A stretch of 64,000 nt of DNA. Origin: Gnetum montanum. Taxonomy: Eukaryota; Streptophyta; Gnetopsida; Gnetales; Gnetaceae. Shown here piece after piece: positions 22,667-32,868 of this stretch (positions within the stretch are counted from its first letter, which is position 1; the number at the start of each line of letters is the position of its first letter). The stretch is taken from positions 218,496-282,495 of the forward strand of contig MNCI01013909.1 in the NCBI GenBank assembly GCA_015680685.1. The letters run 5' to 3'. Under the pieces are notes generated by a model. It saw only the letters and a list, made by a program, of their open reading frames with translations, had not been told where the DNA came from and searched no databases. The position numbers and the translations under genes are program-made.

Positions 22667-23090
22667 TCATGGGGTTTCCGATGGTGGTGGCTCCTCCATG
22701 GGTGCCTTTCCTTTGTCCTACGCTTCAGGCTTCTAAGATTGATACCATTGAAGAAGCACCTGACGTTTCTCCTCTTCTATCCAAGGATTATAAGCCGTCC
22801 ATGTTGATGTTCTAATGTTTGATGGAGTTGGCACTTCCTATGGACACAGCAGTTGTAGGAACACTTGATTGGCCTTGACATGCCATGCCGCAAATAGTTG
22901 TTGTTCTTTTTCGTAGGCTCGGGCCCTGACCTCTCCACCTTTTGCTTGGCCAGATTGTGTAGTGACAGAAGTTCCCTGATGGATGCTGAATGATTGTGCC
23001 TCCTGCTCTGCATGTTCTGCATGAGGTCCTTGGCCTTTGCCTCCCCTTGGGCATTTAGTTGCACCTTGAGAAGGTCCTCCTTGTTAGTAA
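22667..23090 (-). pseudogene. Element C ORF3 remnant
   Basis: The minus strand aligns with both ends of element A ORF3: AAGGAGGACCTT...AAGGTGCAA near the start and DKGKAPMEEPPP before a TGA (22669-22667). The globular domain and most of the coiled coil are gone. An 80-95 codon frame remains inside. Together with the missing pol it leaves gag as the only sizeable protein region of C. Confidence 0.6.
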
Positions 23091-23605
23091 GGTTATTGAA
23101 AGAAGTTCAATTATTTCATACCTTACTCATTGCCTTTAATAAATGTTGAATTCTTTGCTTAGTGTGATTTTAGAGTTAGAAATTTTTTCAAGGAAGTTGC
23201 CCTAAAAGTTTAGTGACACATAAAAGGACATGTAATGGTTTTGAGAAAAATTTGATAAAATGATGACAAAGGGAAGAAGAGGTTTGGCAATGAAGTACTT
23301 AGAAGGTATAAAATGATGTGATGATGATGTGCAATGAGTGTAAATTACAAAGGTTTTGCAAGTGGGTCCTCCCCAAAGCAGGTTCCTACCTATGATGCCC
23401 TTACGTAACCATGCCTAAAAATGTCCGTAGGCACTAAAAGGTTTAAATGTAATCCCCACTAGTTGCACAAAACACACACATGTAGATACCACCATGATGA
23501 GATATGAATTCAATGCTACATAAGACATGAGTCACAAATACATGAGCAACAAGATGAGGTGAATTGTAGAAGTGATTGCAAAGATTGGGACATGAGGTAA
23601 CTGAC
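23091..23605 (-). other. Element C spacer, ORF3-proximal part
   Basis: Non-coding. It contains the minus-strand motif TGCTTTGGGGAGGACCCACT near 23380, also seen in B, D and F. GAGTAAGGTATG, the intron donor seen in other copies, lies near 23117. The acceptor and ATG are not recognisable here. Confidence 0.5.
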
Positions 23606-23610
23606 CCAGG

Positions 23611-24548
23611 TGATGAAGTGTCAAAAGTCAATGCATCAACTGGACTGTGTATACAGGGCTAGGTATACGCGGTCGCGTTGACGCGGGCCCATCGACGTAA
23701 CCACCTTACATCGACGTGGCCCCGTTTATGCAGCCACCCTTCCCGGCCTATAAATATGAGGGCCTTTCGCCTCATTTAGGCATCTTTTTGAGTAGTTGTA
23801 GCGAAGCTCTTGCAGTTTTCTCTCGCAAGAGATAGAATATTTTCCAAGTGCCCATAGTAGGTGTATGAAAAGCGATCGGATCTTTATTTGAGCGTTGATG
23901 TATCTGAGCCCATTGGCGTGACGGCAATAAAGACGAACTGTTCATGCAATCCTTGCAGCATTTGGACTTAGTTATTTCATGCATTTAATAGTTTAACATG
24001 TTTATGGTTTATTAATTACTTGTTGATGCTTTACTAGTTACTTGTTGATTACTTATGTTTTTATTATTATAATTGCAATCGTTATTGTTCATTAGTAGTT
24101 TGTTAAAGACATAAGTATGACCATCTCGAACGTAATCCAAACACTTGGTAAGCCCAGTGATGCTTAACGTATGGTAACCCAACAGTGTTAGGAAATGCTC
24201 AGAACGTGCTCGGAAGATGGGACCAGATACTTATGCTAGGAGTAGTTAGAATATAAACTAGGATACTTAGAGATTAGATTATAGTTTATTCCTTACCTTC
24301 CATACTTCAATTAGTCATCGAAAAAGATAATTAAAAGATATAAAAATCATTAGCCTTAGTCTCACTTAACTAATGTAAATAGAGCTTCACAAGTGAGATT
24401 AGGATGAAAACGACCGTTCTAACACAAGGTTTCACTGGTTAGAAGTCTGGTGTATGTTAAGTGCTTACAGTCTACAGATTTCGACCGAGTCATGCGTGAA
24501 CGCTTGTGATTCGTATGGTTGGGCGTAGGCATACCTAGCCACTCATCA
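23611..24548 (+). repeat. Element B 5' LTR (938 bp)
   Basis: TGATGAAGTGTC...CACTCATCA. TATA box CTATAAATAT at 23748-23757; CAATAAAG near 23925. Confidence 0.92.
23635..23715 (+). promoter_or_regulatory. U3 motif array of element B
   Basis: Hexamer cores ATCAAC, GTATAC, GTATAC, GTTGAC and ATCGAC start at 23635, 23649, 23663, 23677 and 23691: five cores at exact 14-bp steps. A further ATCGAC lies at 23710. The array ends about 33 bp before the TATA box. Confidence 0.75.
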
Positions 24549-24549
24549 T

Positions 24550-24567
24550 TGGCACCGTTGCCGGGGA
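24550..24567 (+). promoter_or_regulatory. Element B primer binding site, tRNA-Asp type
   Basis: TGGCACCGTTGCCGGGGA, one G-to-A change from the perfect complement of tRNA-Asp. Confidence 0.88.
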
Positions 24568-24693
24568 CTGTTAGTCTTACATGCGTCATCTAACTTTAGT
24601 GAAATTATCAATTAAGTCATTGGAACGGACCCAGGGTAGAAATATCTATGCACACTAGGCGAACTTAAGTTAATCATAAGGTACATCGATTAT

Positions 24694-27180
24694 ATGGACC
24701 ATCTAACGTCCAACATGTCTTCTCACATGAGAGATGCATTTGAACCATCAGTGCCACAAGAATGTTGGGTGGTATACAAACATCCTGATGAATATGTCCC
24801 TAATTTCACATTCATCCTACATCAGGATGAACATCTTCAATGGCGGGACATGGAGGGTAGCATCGTGTTACCACCCGACCGAGTAGCTCCTGCGATGCTA
24901 TACCACAATCTAGGCAGATTGGGCATCCAGGACTGAGTCGCGGAGTATGTCATGAAGGACCATGACTATCGGGACTATTGTCCCACCGAAGCTCAATGGA
25001 CAAGAGATTAGCAACAGGCTAAGAGATATGAACAAAAGAAAGGGACACACTTTAGTAACCCCTTATTCTCGCAAGGGCCGCAAGATGATGTAGATCCCAT
25101 ATTTCATGATACTCATTTGACCGATCTTCACCTGGGGTTGCAGATCCTCCAGTCAGTCATCCAGAACAAACCTCCAAGTGACCACAATCCTCACGGGAAT
25201 GGTGGGTCACGAAGCAAAGCTGGAGGAGATGACCACGACCATCATTAGGGTAGATGGGGAGATCAACGCTGAAGTGGTAGCGATGTCTCTCCTTCTTCTC
25301 CGTCCTCCCCCTCTCCTTCGCCTTCATCTAGCTCAAGCTCTGAGCGTCACAAGGAAAAATTGGAGAGAAAGGACGGTGGTAGGCAGGTTCGAGTAGGGAA
25401 ACATGAGGGAGCACGCGACCAATCACGTGGTCCTCACCAGCATGAAAGAAGGGGTAGCAGAGATTGTCATAGATGTCATAGTCTTCAATAGGACTATGAT
25501 TCAGATGAGCCGTTGTTAGCTACTCAGAGCATGCTCCAAATTGTAGAGGTAGTTCACATTCTAAGCAGGCACATGAAGGACAGTCAGATCAAGCGTGTTG
25601 ACATGAACAACATCCCTAGATTTGAACAAGGATACAACTGTGATCCGCAGACCCACTTGCAGGCATTCCATGATGCTTGCACCCTGCAAAATATTGATGT
25701 TTCCCGGGACACTCATCAAAGAAGCCAAAAGTTGGTATCGGTCCTTAGAGCCAAGATTAATCAGAAGATGGAGTACGATGCTTGAGATCTTTAATGACAA
25801 ATATCAAACGTACTCTAGAGTGGCAAATTTGAGATGAAAGATCCAAGGTTGGAAACAAGGGAATCATGAACCCTTGGATGCCACCATGAGCAGGTATTAC
25901 TCACTATTGCATCGGTGCCCTCGTCATGGTTATTCTCAGCGGGCACAACTTCACCACATTATAGATAGGCTCCATTTTGAAATGAGAAAGACCCTTGGTG
26001 TGTACGCCAAGGGACGACTGTTGAAGCTAAGGGCCCATCAGTTGTAGTGCCTCATTGATCAGGTGGCCAAAGAGGAAGGAGAACTCAAAAAAAGGAGAGT
26101 GCTGAAGAATTCAACCAGGACCCTTCTCTTAGAAAAAGGGAGGTCCTATTTTGTAATGAGGATGAAGAGTCACCACTGGAAGCAGCAGTGAATCAGAAAA
26201 CTTTGCTGTTACAAAAGTTTGTAACTGAAATCTTAGAAAAGGTGGATAAAATATGGGACTCTTTGGATGAGAAATTCCAAAGTATATTGAAAATTACAGA
26301 AGAGTCCTAAGAGCAGGGTAGTGACTGTGACCGGCGCAGGAAGAAGGGAGCTGAACGTACCCAACATAAGGGTAAGGGAAAAGTTGCTGTAGCAGAATAG
26401 GTTGTAGAATCTGACACTGAGGAGGATGATGGATGTAGCGTATGCCAATATGAACATCCTAAGGGATGTTGTTTTGTGGTGTCTTACCTTCAAGAGTCTG
26501 GGGTCTATGCCTTGAACCCTCATTTGGTGCAGAGGCAGACACCCCGAAGGTTGCCTTATCCACAAGGCAACCCCAGGCGATTCCACCAGCAGCAGCAAGG
26601 ATATTATCCAAGTGGAACGCCTCCATAACCGTATGAATATTTCCAACAGTGGCAACACCCACAAGTGTGGGGGATGCCACCTCTAAGGCAGCAGTACCCT
26701 TACAAGCAGCTAGATCCTTATGGGTACTATGTTCAGCAACCGGTCTCTCCAAGGGAGTCTTCCAGTCACGCAGCCTTTCCCAGTTACTACCACCCCCCTG
26801 AATATTTTAGACATCCATCTCCATCACCCAGGGAGACAAATGCACACCTCTTCTACCCTCCATCACCTTCTTCTGCCACTCCTCCACACCATCCCTCTCA
26901 GTTGCCACCTGCATCCATGCAGGGAGAAATACCGCCATAGCCACAACAACGAAATGCTACGAGGGCAGTTAACTTACAATTGACACCTAGGTCGAGTGGA
27001 TCGGAATCTAAGCCACGCAAACATCCTTTCTTTTGGCCTAATAATCTAAACACACCCTCACCTACGCCTGTGGCTAGTGCCTCCAAACCTACAAATGCCT
27101 TTACCATCATACCGCCTGAGTAGTCCTCTACTCTGCCGTAATCCAATGTCCAGATGGTCATGCTCACACATGTCGTGAAT
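24694..27180 (+). pseudogene. Element B gag (degraded)
   Basis: Starts MDHLTSNMSSHMRD. An N-terminal domain with HPDEYVPNFTFILHQDEH is followed by Ser/His-rich low complexity, the capsid-like core (NNIPRFEQGYNCDPQTHLQA), a zinc-knuckle-like CSVCQYEHPKGCC (26434-26472) and a Pro/Tyr/Ser-rich tail. A deletion of about 20 bp near 25698 shifts the frame in the core. The N-terminal domain is shared with D and F but not A or C. Several stops are TAG where relatives have CAG or TGG. Gag and protease appear to lie in one continuous reading region. Confidence 0.75.
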
Positions 27181-27186
27181 GACTGG

Positions 27187-27650
27187 ATCAAAGCTGGTTC
27201 TCTTCCTCGAAAATTGACAAATCCAGGAAGCCCCCTCATATATCTTTAGGTGGCTGGGAACGAGTCATGCAAAGCTCTTCTGGACTCAAGGTCAGGGGTT
27301 AATTTAATCTCTCATGACATGTACAAGAACTGGAACTTGCCCCTGCTAAAGAAGAGCAACATCCAGCTCAAGTTAGCAGACCAATCCATCACCATTCCTT
27401 TGGGTTTGATGGAGGACATTGTGACCACTGTTTGTGAGTGGTCCTACCCTGTTGACTTCCTGGTCATCTATGTTGAAAATTGTAACAGGAACTTCCCAAT
27501 CATCATGGGAAGAGCCTAGCTAAGCACGGTGGATGCACGACTAGGACTTCGAGATATGTCCCTAGAAATTTCAAAGGAAAATCCTTCTAGGAAGATCGAG
27601 AAGAAAAGAGTTTCATGCATCGCGTACAGTGACTCGGGGTGCAACTGTGT
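27187..27650 (+). pseudogene. Element B aspartic protease, active site mutated
   Basis: LLDSRSGVNLISHDMY is the flap-proximal active-site region, where relatives have LDSGSG; Gly to Arg is a G-to-A change. It continues KLADQSITIPLGLMEDI, VCEWSYPVDFLVI and FPIIMGRA (the ILG-like motif). This would have matured the Gag-Pol polyprotein. An in-frame TAG follows MGRA. Confidence 0.75.
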
Positions 27651-28130
27651 GCAGTAGTTATGGTCTGCTAAGTAAACATCCATTCAAGCATGCAGTTGGT
27701 GTACTGAGGAATCACCAATTCAACAGTGCCTGTACCCAGCAGCCACTAATCAAGAAGGCACCCAGTGGCTGACAGCTGATCCTGCTAGCAACACAATATG
27801 CATGGAACCATCTAAGGGGCTAGTGCAAGTCTATATTGACAGCATGGATGTGATGGAGGAGATTCATCAATAGGCCTCCATCGTTGATGACTTTGATGAC
27901 TGGGAAAAGCTAGAGATCCCTGAAAGCTTCAATTAAGAGCCCCTTGAGCTAAATCCCTACCGGCTCACTTAGAGTATGCATTCTTGCAAAATGGCAAGCT
28001 GGTAATTATCAATGTTTCCCTTGCGCCCGAATAGAAAAATAAATTGCTGGTGATGGTAAAAAAATGGGTTGTGGAATTTGTGTGGTCCTATCCTGAGCTG
28101 ACTGGTGTTGATCCCAAGATCTACCAACAC
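27651..28130 (+). other. Element B protease-RT linker
   Basis: Broken frames with GTQWLTADPA and IHQ-ASIVDDFDDWEKLEIPE, an acidic linker also seen in D (DDDTYWEELEIHESF). At least one frameshift lies before the reverse transcriptase. No catalytic motif. Confidence 0.5.
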
Positions 28131-29460
28131 CAGATCTACCTTGACCCTTCCATGAAGCCACGACGACAGCCACAAAGATGGTTGAATCCCAAGTTGAAGC
28201 AAGTAGTAAAGGATGAAATTGAACAACTGCTTAAGGCGGGATTCATCTATTCAATCACCGATAGTGAATGGGTTAGCCCACTCATTATCGTACCCAAGAA
28301 AGGTGGCAAGTGGAGGGTTTGTATTGATTTTCGGTTGCTCAATATGAAAACTTTCAAGGACCACTTCCCACTTCCATTTGTGGACTAGGTATTGGACACA
28401 ATCGCAAGACACCAATATTACAGTTTTTTGGATGGTTATAGTGGTTATAACTAGATCCAAATCGCACCAGATGACTAGGCCAAAACTACTTTCACGAGTC
28501 CATGGGGGACTTTTGCATATAAGAAGATGCCCTTTGGCCTGTGCAATGTGCCTGTGACGTTCCAACTCCTTGTCCCAAGCATATTCCAACAACAAATCGG
28601 CAATGGTGTAGAAGTATTCATAGATGACTTCTCCACCTATGGTGCCATGTTCGAGCAAGTCTTGGACTGCCTAGAGCAAGTTTTAAAGAGGTATGTAGAC
28701 ACCAATCTATGGCTCAATTAGCAAAAGAGCCATATGATGGTCCAAGAGGGCATAGTGTTGGGGCATCTCATTTCATCAATAGGGATCAGCGTAGACCTTG
28801 AAAAGATCAGGGTCATCCAAGGAATTACCCGCCAACCAAGTACTATCAAAGATGCGCGATCATTCCTTGGACACACTGGTTACTACCGGTGCTTTACTGA
28901 ACACTTCTCGAAGATAGCCCAACCATTGGTAGAGCTTACAAAGAAGGATGTTCCATTTGTCTGGACCAAGGAATGCGAGTCCGCATTCCAAGCGCTAAAG
29001 CAGAAACTCATAGAAGCTCCGGTTCTATGGGCACCTGATTGGTCCAAATCCTTTCACATTATGACGGATGCCTCCAACTACGCTTTGGGAGCCATGCTTA
29101 CACAGTGTGACGATCAGAAACTTCTGTATTATATCAACTATGCAAGCCATAGCATTGTGGATGCACAACTGAACTATACCATCACTGAGAAAGAATTGAT
29201 AGCGGTGGTGTTCGCATTGTACAAATTCTGGCACTATGTGCTTGGATACGAGGTGTTTGTGCACAGAGACCATAGTGCTATCCGGTTCCTGATGAATAAA
29301 CCAACGGTGAGCCCCCGCATAATTCGGTGGTTGGTGATTCTTCAGGATTTTGATCTGACCATGGTAGAAAGAAAGAGGTCCGAGAATGTGGTTGTTGACC
29401 ATTTGTCTCGGTTACGATGGGATAACGTAGAAGAGGAGGAGCTCTTATCCGATCAATTTC
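28131..29460 (+). pseudogene. Element B reverse transcriptase and RNase H
   Basis: A single frame from 28044, interrupted only by stops. RT motifs in order: GFIYSITDSEWVSPLIIVPK, WRVCIDFRLLN, FPLPFVD, FLDGYSGYN, KMPFGLCN and the catalytic FIDDF (28617-28631, in place of YxDD). Connection: FLGHTGYYRCF. RNase H: MTDASNYALGAML, TEKELIAVVFAL and the DHSAIRFLMNK region. Stops at VD*VLD, YN*IQ, DD*AK and LN*QK are TAG, mostly where relatives keep CAG/CAA or TGG. The stretch 28734-29834 is 366 codons without a stop, the longest open run in the window. Confidence 0.9.
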
Positions 29461-30790
29461 CAGATGAACTCCTCTTCACAGGTGCCGTTGATCCTCAAGC
29501 ACCCAAGGAATCTCCTTGGTTCAACCGCATCCTCACCTACCTTACAACCCAGGAGCTATCAAAAGAGTGGAACCATTGGCAGAAACAACAGTTTCTCCAT
29601 AAGGACAAGCACTTCATGGAAATCAATGACCACCTCTACAAGATGTGTGTAGATGGCTTGGTTCGATGGTGTGTCCCTGATGCTGATACACTACGCGTCC
29701 TCCAAGACACTCATGAGGGCCCTTGTGGGGGCCACTATGCTGGACGTAGAATGACCATTAAAATCAAGCTTGCAGGGTATTATTGGCCTATACTCTTCAA
29801 GGATGCACAATGGTTCACCCGCTCCTGTGAATGATGTCAACGAGATGGTGGGATGACGACCCGGTTAGAGGGACCTCAATAGTGGATTTAGCCACTAGAG
29901 CCCTTCGACATCTGGGGTATCGACTTCATGGGGCCCATCACCCCCTTGTCAAACGAAAAGGTGTACATTATCATGGTAGTGGACTACTGTACAAAGTGGG
30001 TAGAAGCGGCAGCTGTCATCGACTGTTCTTCCAACACCACCACACGATTTGTCCAGTAACAAATTGTTACTAGGTTTGGAGTGCCTCGTGCACTCATTTC
30101 TGACAATGGGACGCACTTCACGGGGGTCACTTTTTGAAAACTCATGCAACGCTTAGGGGTAACACACAAATTCACAACCCCCTATCACCCCAAGCCAATG
30201 GGCAGGCCGAAGTCACAAATAGGGAAATTACCAAGATCCTTACATGAACAATTAGCAAATACAGGAAGGATTGGAGTACCAAGCTTAACGATGCCCTATG
30301 GACTTATCGCTCCACCTGGAAACTTCCTGTGGGGTACTCTCCCTATGAGTTAGTGTACGGTAAGTTGCCAACACTTCCAATCCAAGCAGAACTATGGACA
30401 CTACCCACTGCCTGTGACCTTGGCCTTGACCTCCCACTAGCACAATGAGAATGATTAATCAATTTAAGTGTGCTAGATGAGAACCGATTAGTAGCCCTAA
30501 TTTCCAACGAAACCCACAAGGCCTATAGCAAGAAAAGACATGATCTTCGGGTTCAGAAGGTCACATTTAGATGTGGAGACAAGGTATTGTATTGGAACCC
30601 CTCATATATATCCTAACCGACAAAGTTTCAGACACTATGGGAGAGACCTTATATTGTCTTCGAAACCTTGCCATCCGGGGCCTTGCTCATCCACAAACTT
30701 GGGGATCCCACTAGAACACAGTTGGTCAACTGCCAACAACTCAAACCTTTTCATGAGCTTCACATAGCCAGTGTCCCAGCCTCATCATTA
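29461..30790 (+). pseudogene. Element B integrase (degraded)
   Basis: The zinc-binding N-terminus lies near 29700-29840 (THEGPCGGHYAGRR, then SCE*CQRDGGM). The core has the catalytic Asp in WGIDFMGPI, the second in ISDNGTHFTG and the Glu in an AEVTNRE segment that is reached only after a 1-bp frameshift near 30190. The C-terminus has LWERPYIVFE, a GPY/F-like module, and no chromodomain. It would insert the cDNA. Confidence 0.85.
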
Positions 30791-30835
30791 GCCAGTCATC
30801 CACGCTCCATATTTTGCATCTCCTTCTTTCTACCC

Positions 30836-30852
30836 AGTCATGGGGGAGACCC
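30836..30852 (+). promoter_or_regulatory. Element B internal polypurine tract
   Basis: CAGTCATGGGGGAGA follows the integrase frame at 54% of the element's length. It shares its core with the 3' polypurine tracts of D and F (AGTCATGGGGGTA). It may be a second plus-strand primer. Confidence 0.5.
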
Positions 30853-30889
30853 TCATCCCTGCTGATCCGTTTCACTACACCCCTCACCA

Positions 30890-31015
30890 TTTTACACTTT
30901 TTTGTTTTCCATTTTTTATTTTCCACTTCTTGGTTTCCCACTTTTTGTTTTACAATTTTTTGTTTCACAATTTTTTGTTTTTCATTTTTCATGTTCTTTT
31001 TGTTTACTTTTTTTC
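30890..31015 (+). repeat. T-rich block with TTTTGTTTTACA-type repeats
   Basis: Repeats of TTTTTTGTTT(T/C)ACAATTTTT and relatives. The Phe-rich frames across it are by-products of T-richness. A counterpart follows the internal purine tract in every other element. Confidence 0.65.
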
Positions 31016-32397
31016 GTCGTCATATGGTTTGGCGTGATTGGTTTTCGTTACGATGGGTACTGCAATAGTCTTCCTAGTTATCTGGTTCTCACCGTTGCAT
31101 GGTTGTCCTTGGATTTTACGTCGTTTCCACTTCATAAACTCAGCAGTGAGTCCACGTCACCCACCCATTCATCATTCCATGGTTTTTCTTGTGTTGTGAA
31201 CATGCAATCCCTTCACTTAACAAACATTTTCATGAATGTGTGACTTGTGTAGTTCCCCGACTGAGGGATGACCCACTAGTTTGAATCGGGTGTGACTTCA
31301 AAGGGAATGCTTTATTCGTTGTTTTGTTTTATCCCTGGGTTGCTGGTGTGTCCTTACAGATTTCCTACCACTTCGAGTCTCTCTCCACGAAAGCTTTTGG
31401 GTAGTTCAACCTTGCATGGTGTGGTCCTCATTGAAAAAATAATTTGAAAAAAAAGAGAAAAGAAAAAAAAGAAGTAAAAACAAAATAATAAAATAAACTA
31501 AGGATTCAAAGCACACCCCTTGGTCGAATGCATGCAACCACACATGGGTCTTCGCATGGTGTGGTTCCCTTGCACAAAAGAATAGAAAAATGAATTGCGA
31601 TGGGAATTCAAAGCACACCCCTTAGATCGCCTCTCACGGGCCACACGTACTAGTTATGGGACTTCCTTGGTCCCCTCTAACTTTGTCCCATTTCACTTCC
31701 CTCTTCTCACGTTCCCTGGAGTGGTGGTTTTCTGTGGGGTCATTCTTGTTTCCTTGGGGACGGTTGGGACTTCGTCTATTGCTGCGAGGTCACTGTTTGC
31801 GGATGGTTTTAGGGTTTGATCTCAGGAAAGGTTCTACTAGGTTACTTAACCATGCTTGCACACGGGGTTTCATGTGATCGACACTCGAAATTTTCATTCT
31901 CTCCTCTCCTTCCATTCCCACTTCTCTCTGCACTCACCTCACTGCCCTTTTTATGTTTTGTGTGTTCGTCGTGTTTTCTGTCGGTCTTCCATGCCTTGGA
32001 GGGTTCTTTTGGTTTGGAGTCTTTACTGGTGACACCACTTATTGGCACCCAGGCCCATGGACCCTGGTGTTGAGGGTATGTAGGGGTTATATGGCTATTG
32101 CTTGCTATGGGGAGGACCCACCTGCTTATTCCAGGTTTTTCCTGTTAAGCCTTCAACCCTTTGGATTTCTTGGTTGCTTGTTTTCAGTCTCCCATTGTTT
32201 GATTTCATCCTCACTTGAATTCTTTTTCCATACTGTTCTCCATTTTGTCTCTTTTTCGTGCTTAATTACCTTCCTCTTGTCTTAAACCATGATCAGGCCT
32301 TTTCTACGCTTCAATCGCCTCAATTTGGCTTTTCAAATTTTTCATTTTGGGTTTTTTTTTGGGTTGGTCAATGCTGGTCTACGGGTGAATAGTATTG
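31016..32397 (+). other. Element B long non-coding spacer
   Basis: No credible coding frame. Conserved islands shared with D and F include CAGCAGTGAGTCCA (about 31139), CATGGTGTGG (31418 and again 31556), TTCAAAGCACACCCCTT (31506 and 31607) and ATGGGGAGGACCCAC (about 32107). The second and third islands are duplicated in tandem here, around an A-rich stretch. A structural or transcriptional role is inferred. Confidence 0.55.
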
Positions 32398-32456
32398 CGT
32401 ATACATGGGCGCGTATACGTGGCCGCGTCAACGTAGCGCCCAACCCCTATATATAC
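32397..32456 (+). promoter_or_regulatory. Element B internal promoter-like array and TATA box
   Basis: GTATAC, GTATAC and GTCAAC cores start at 32399, 32413 and 32427, at exact 14-bp steps and in the same order as in this element's own U3. The surrounding sequence aligns with the 3' LTR array (TGCGTATA, CGCGTCAACGT). A TATA box, CTATATATAC, follows at 32447-32456, about 0.4 kb before ORF3. Likely the ORF3 promoter. Confidence 0.7.
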
Positions 32457-32597
32457 CCTGCCACACTTTACATTTTTTCATCATTTAGAGTTCAAATTGA
32501 GGGGAATTTTTACCATTTTTTCTGCCTAACCCTTCCCAACGCACCTACATACCATTGCATGTCCGCATTAACCTATCCTTGCCCTTTTTAAGCAACC

Positions 32598-32699
32598 NNN
32601 NNNNNNNNNNNNNNNNNNNNNNNNNNNNNNNNNNNNNNNNNNNNNNNNNNNNNNNNNNNNNNNNNNNNNNNNNNNNNNNNNNNNNNNNNNNNNNNNNNN
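32598..32699. other. Assembly gap (102 N)
   Basis: Run of N between the internal promoter and the ORF3 intron of element B. The leader of ORF3 is therefore partly unknown. Confidence 0.99.
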
Positions 32700-32805
32700 T
32701 TAATTGTTAATTACAAAACCTTTGGCCCTAACCCATAAATTAAAACACTTCGAGAGACTTAACGGTGTGCCTATGCCATTAACATAACTTGGTGAAACTG
32801 AGAAG

Positions 32806-32868
32806 GTATATACAGACCATTTTAGGCTAGTTCTAAATGGTCTAACAGACGGTTATGTTTGTTTTCAG
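32806..32868 (+). other. Candidate 63-nt intron directly before ORF3 of element B
   Basis: Donor AGAAG|GTATAT, branch-like TCTAAC 20-25 nt before the end, acceptor TTTGTTTTCAG, then the ORF3 ATG. Confidence 0.7.

Noticed and set aside
24549-24570. tRNA-Asp gene at the primer sites
   Set aside because: Only about 18 nt match the tRNA 3' end and each lies next to an LTR; no cloverleaf.
30400-30780. Chromodomain at the integrase C-terminus
   Set aside because: The region ends in a GPY/F-like LWERPYIV and LKPFHELHIA with no chromodomain pattern, so these are not chromoviruses.
30814-31243. Phe-rich frames after the integrase of B that look like membrane or envelope segments
   Set aside because: They come from the T-rich repeat block in several frames at once, are not kept in D or F, and end in spacer.
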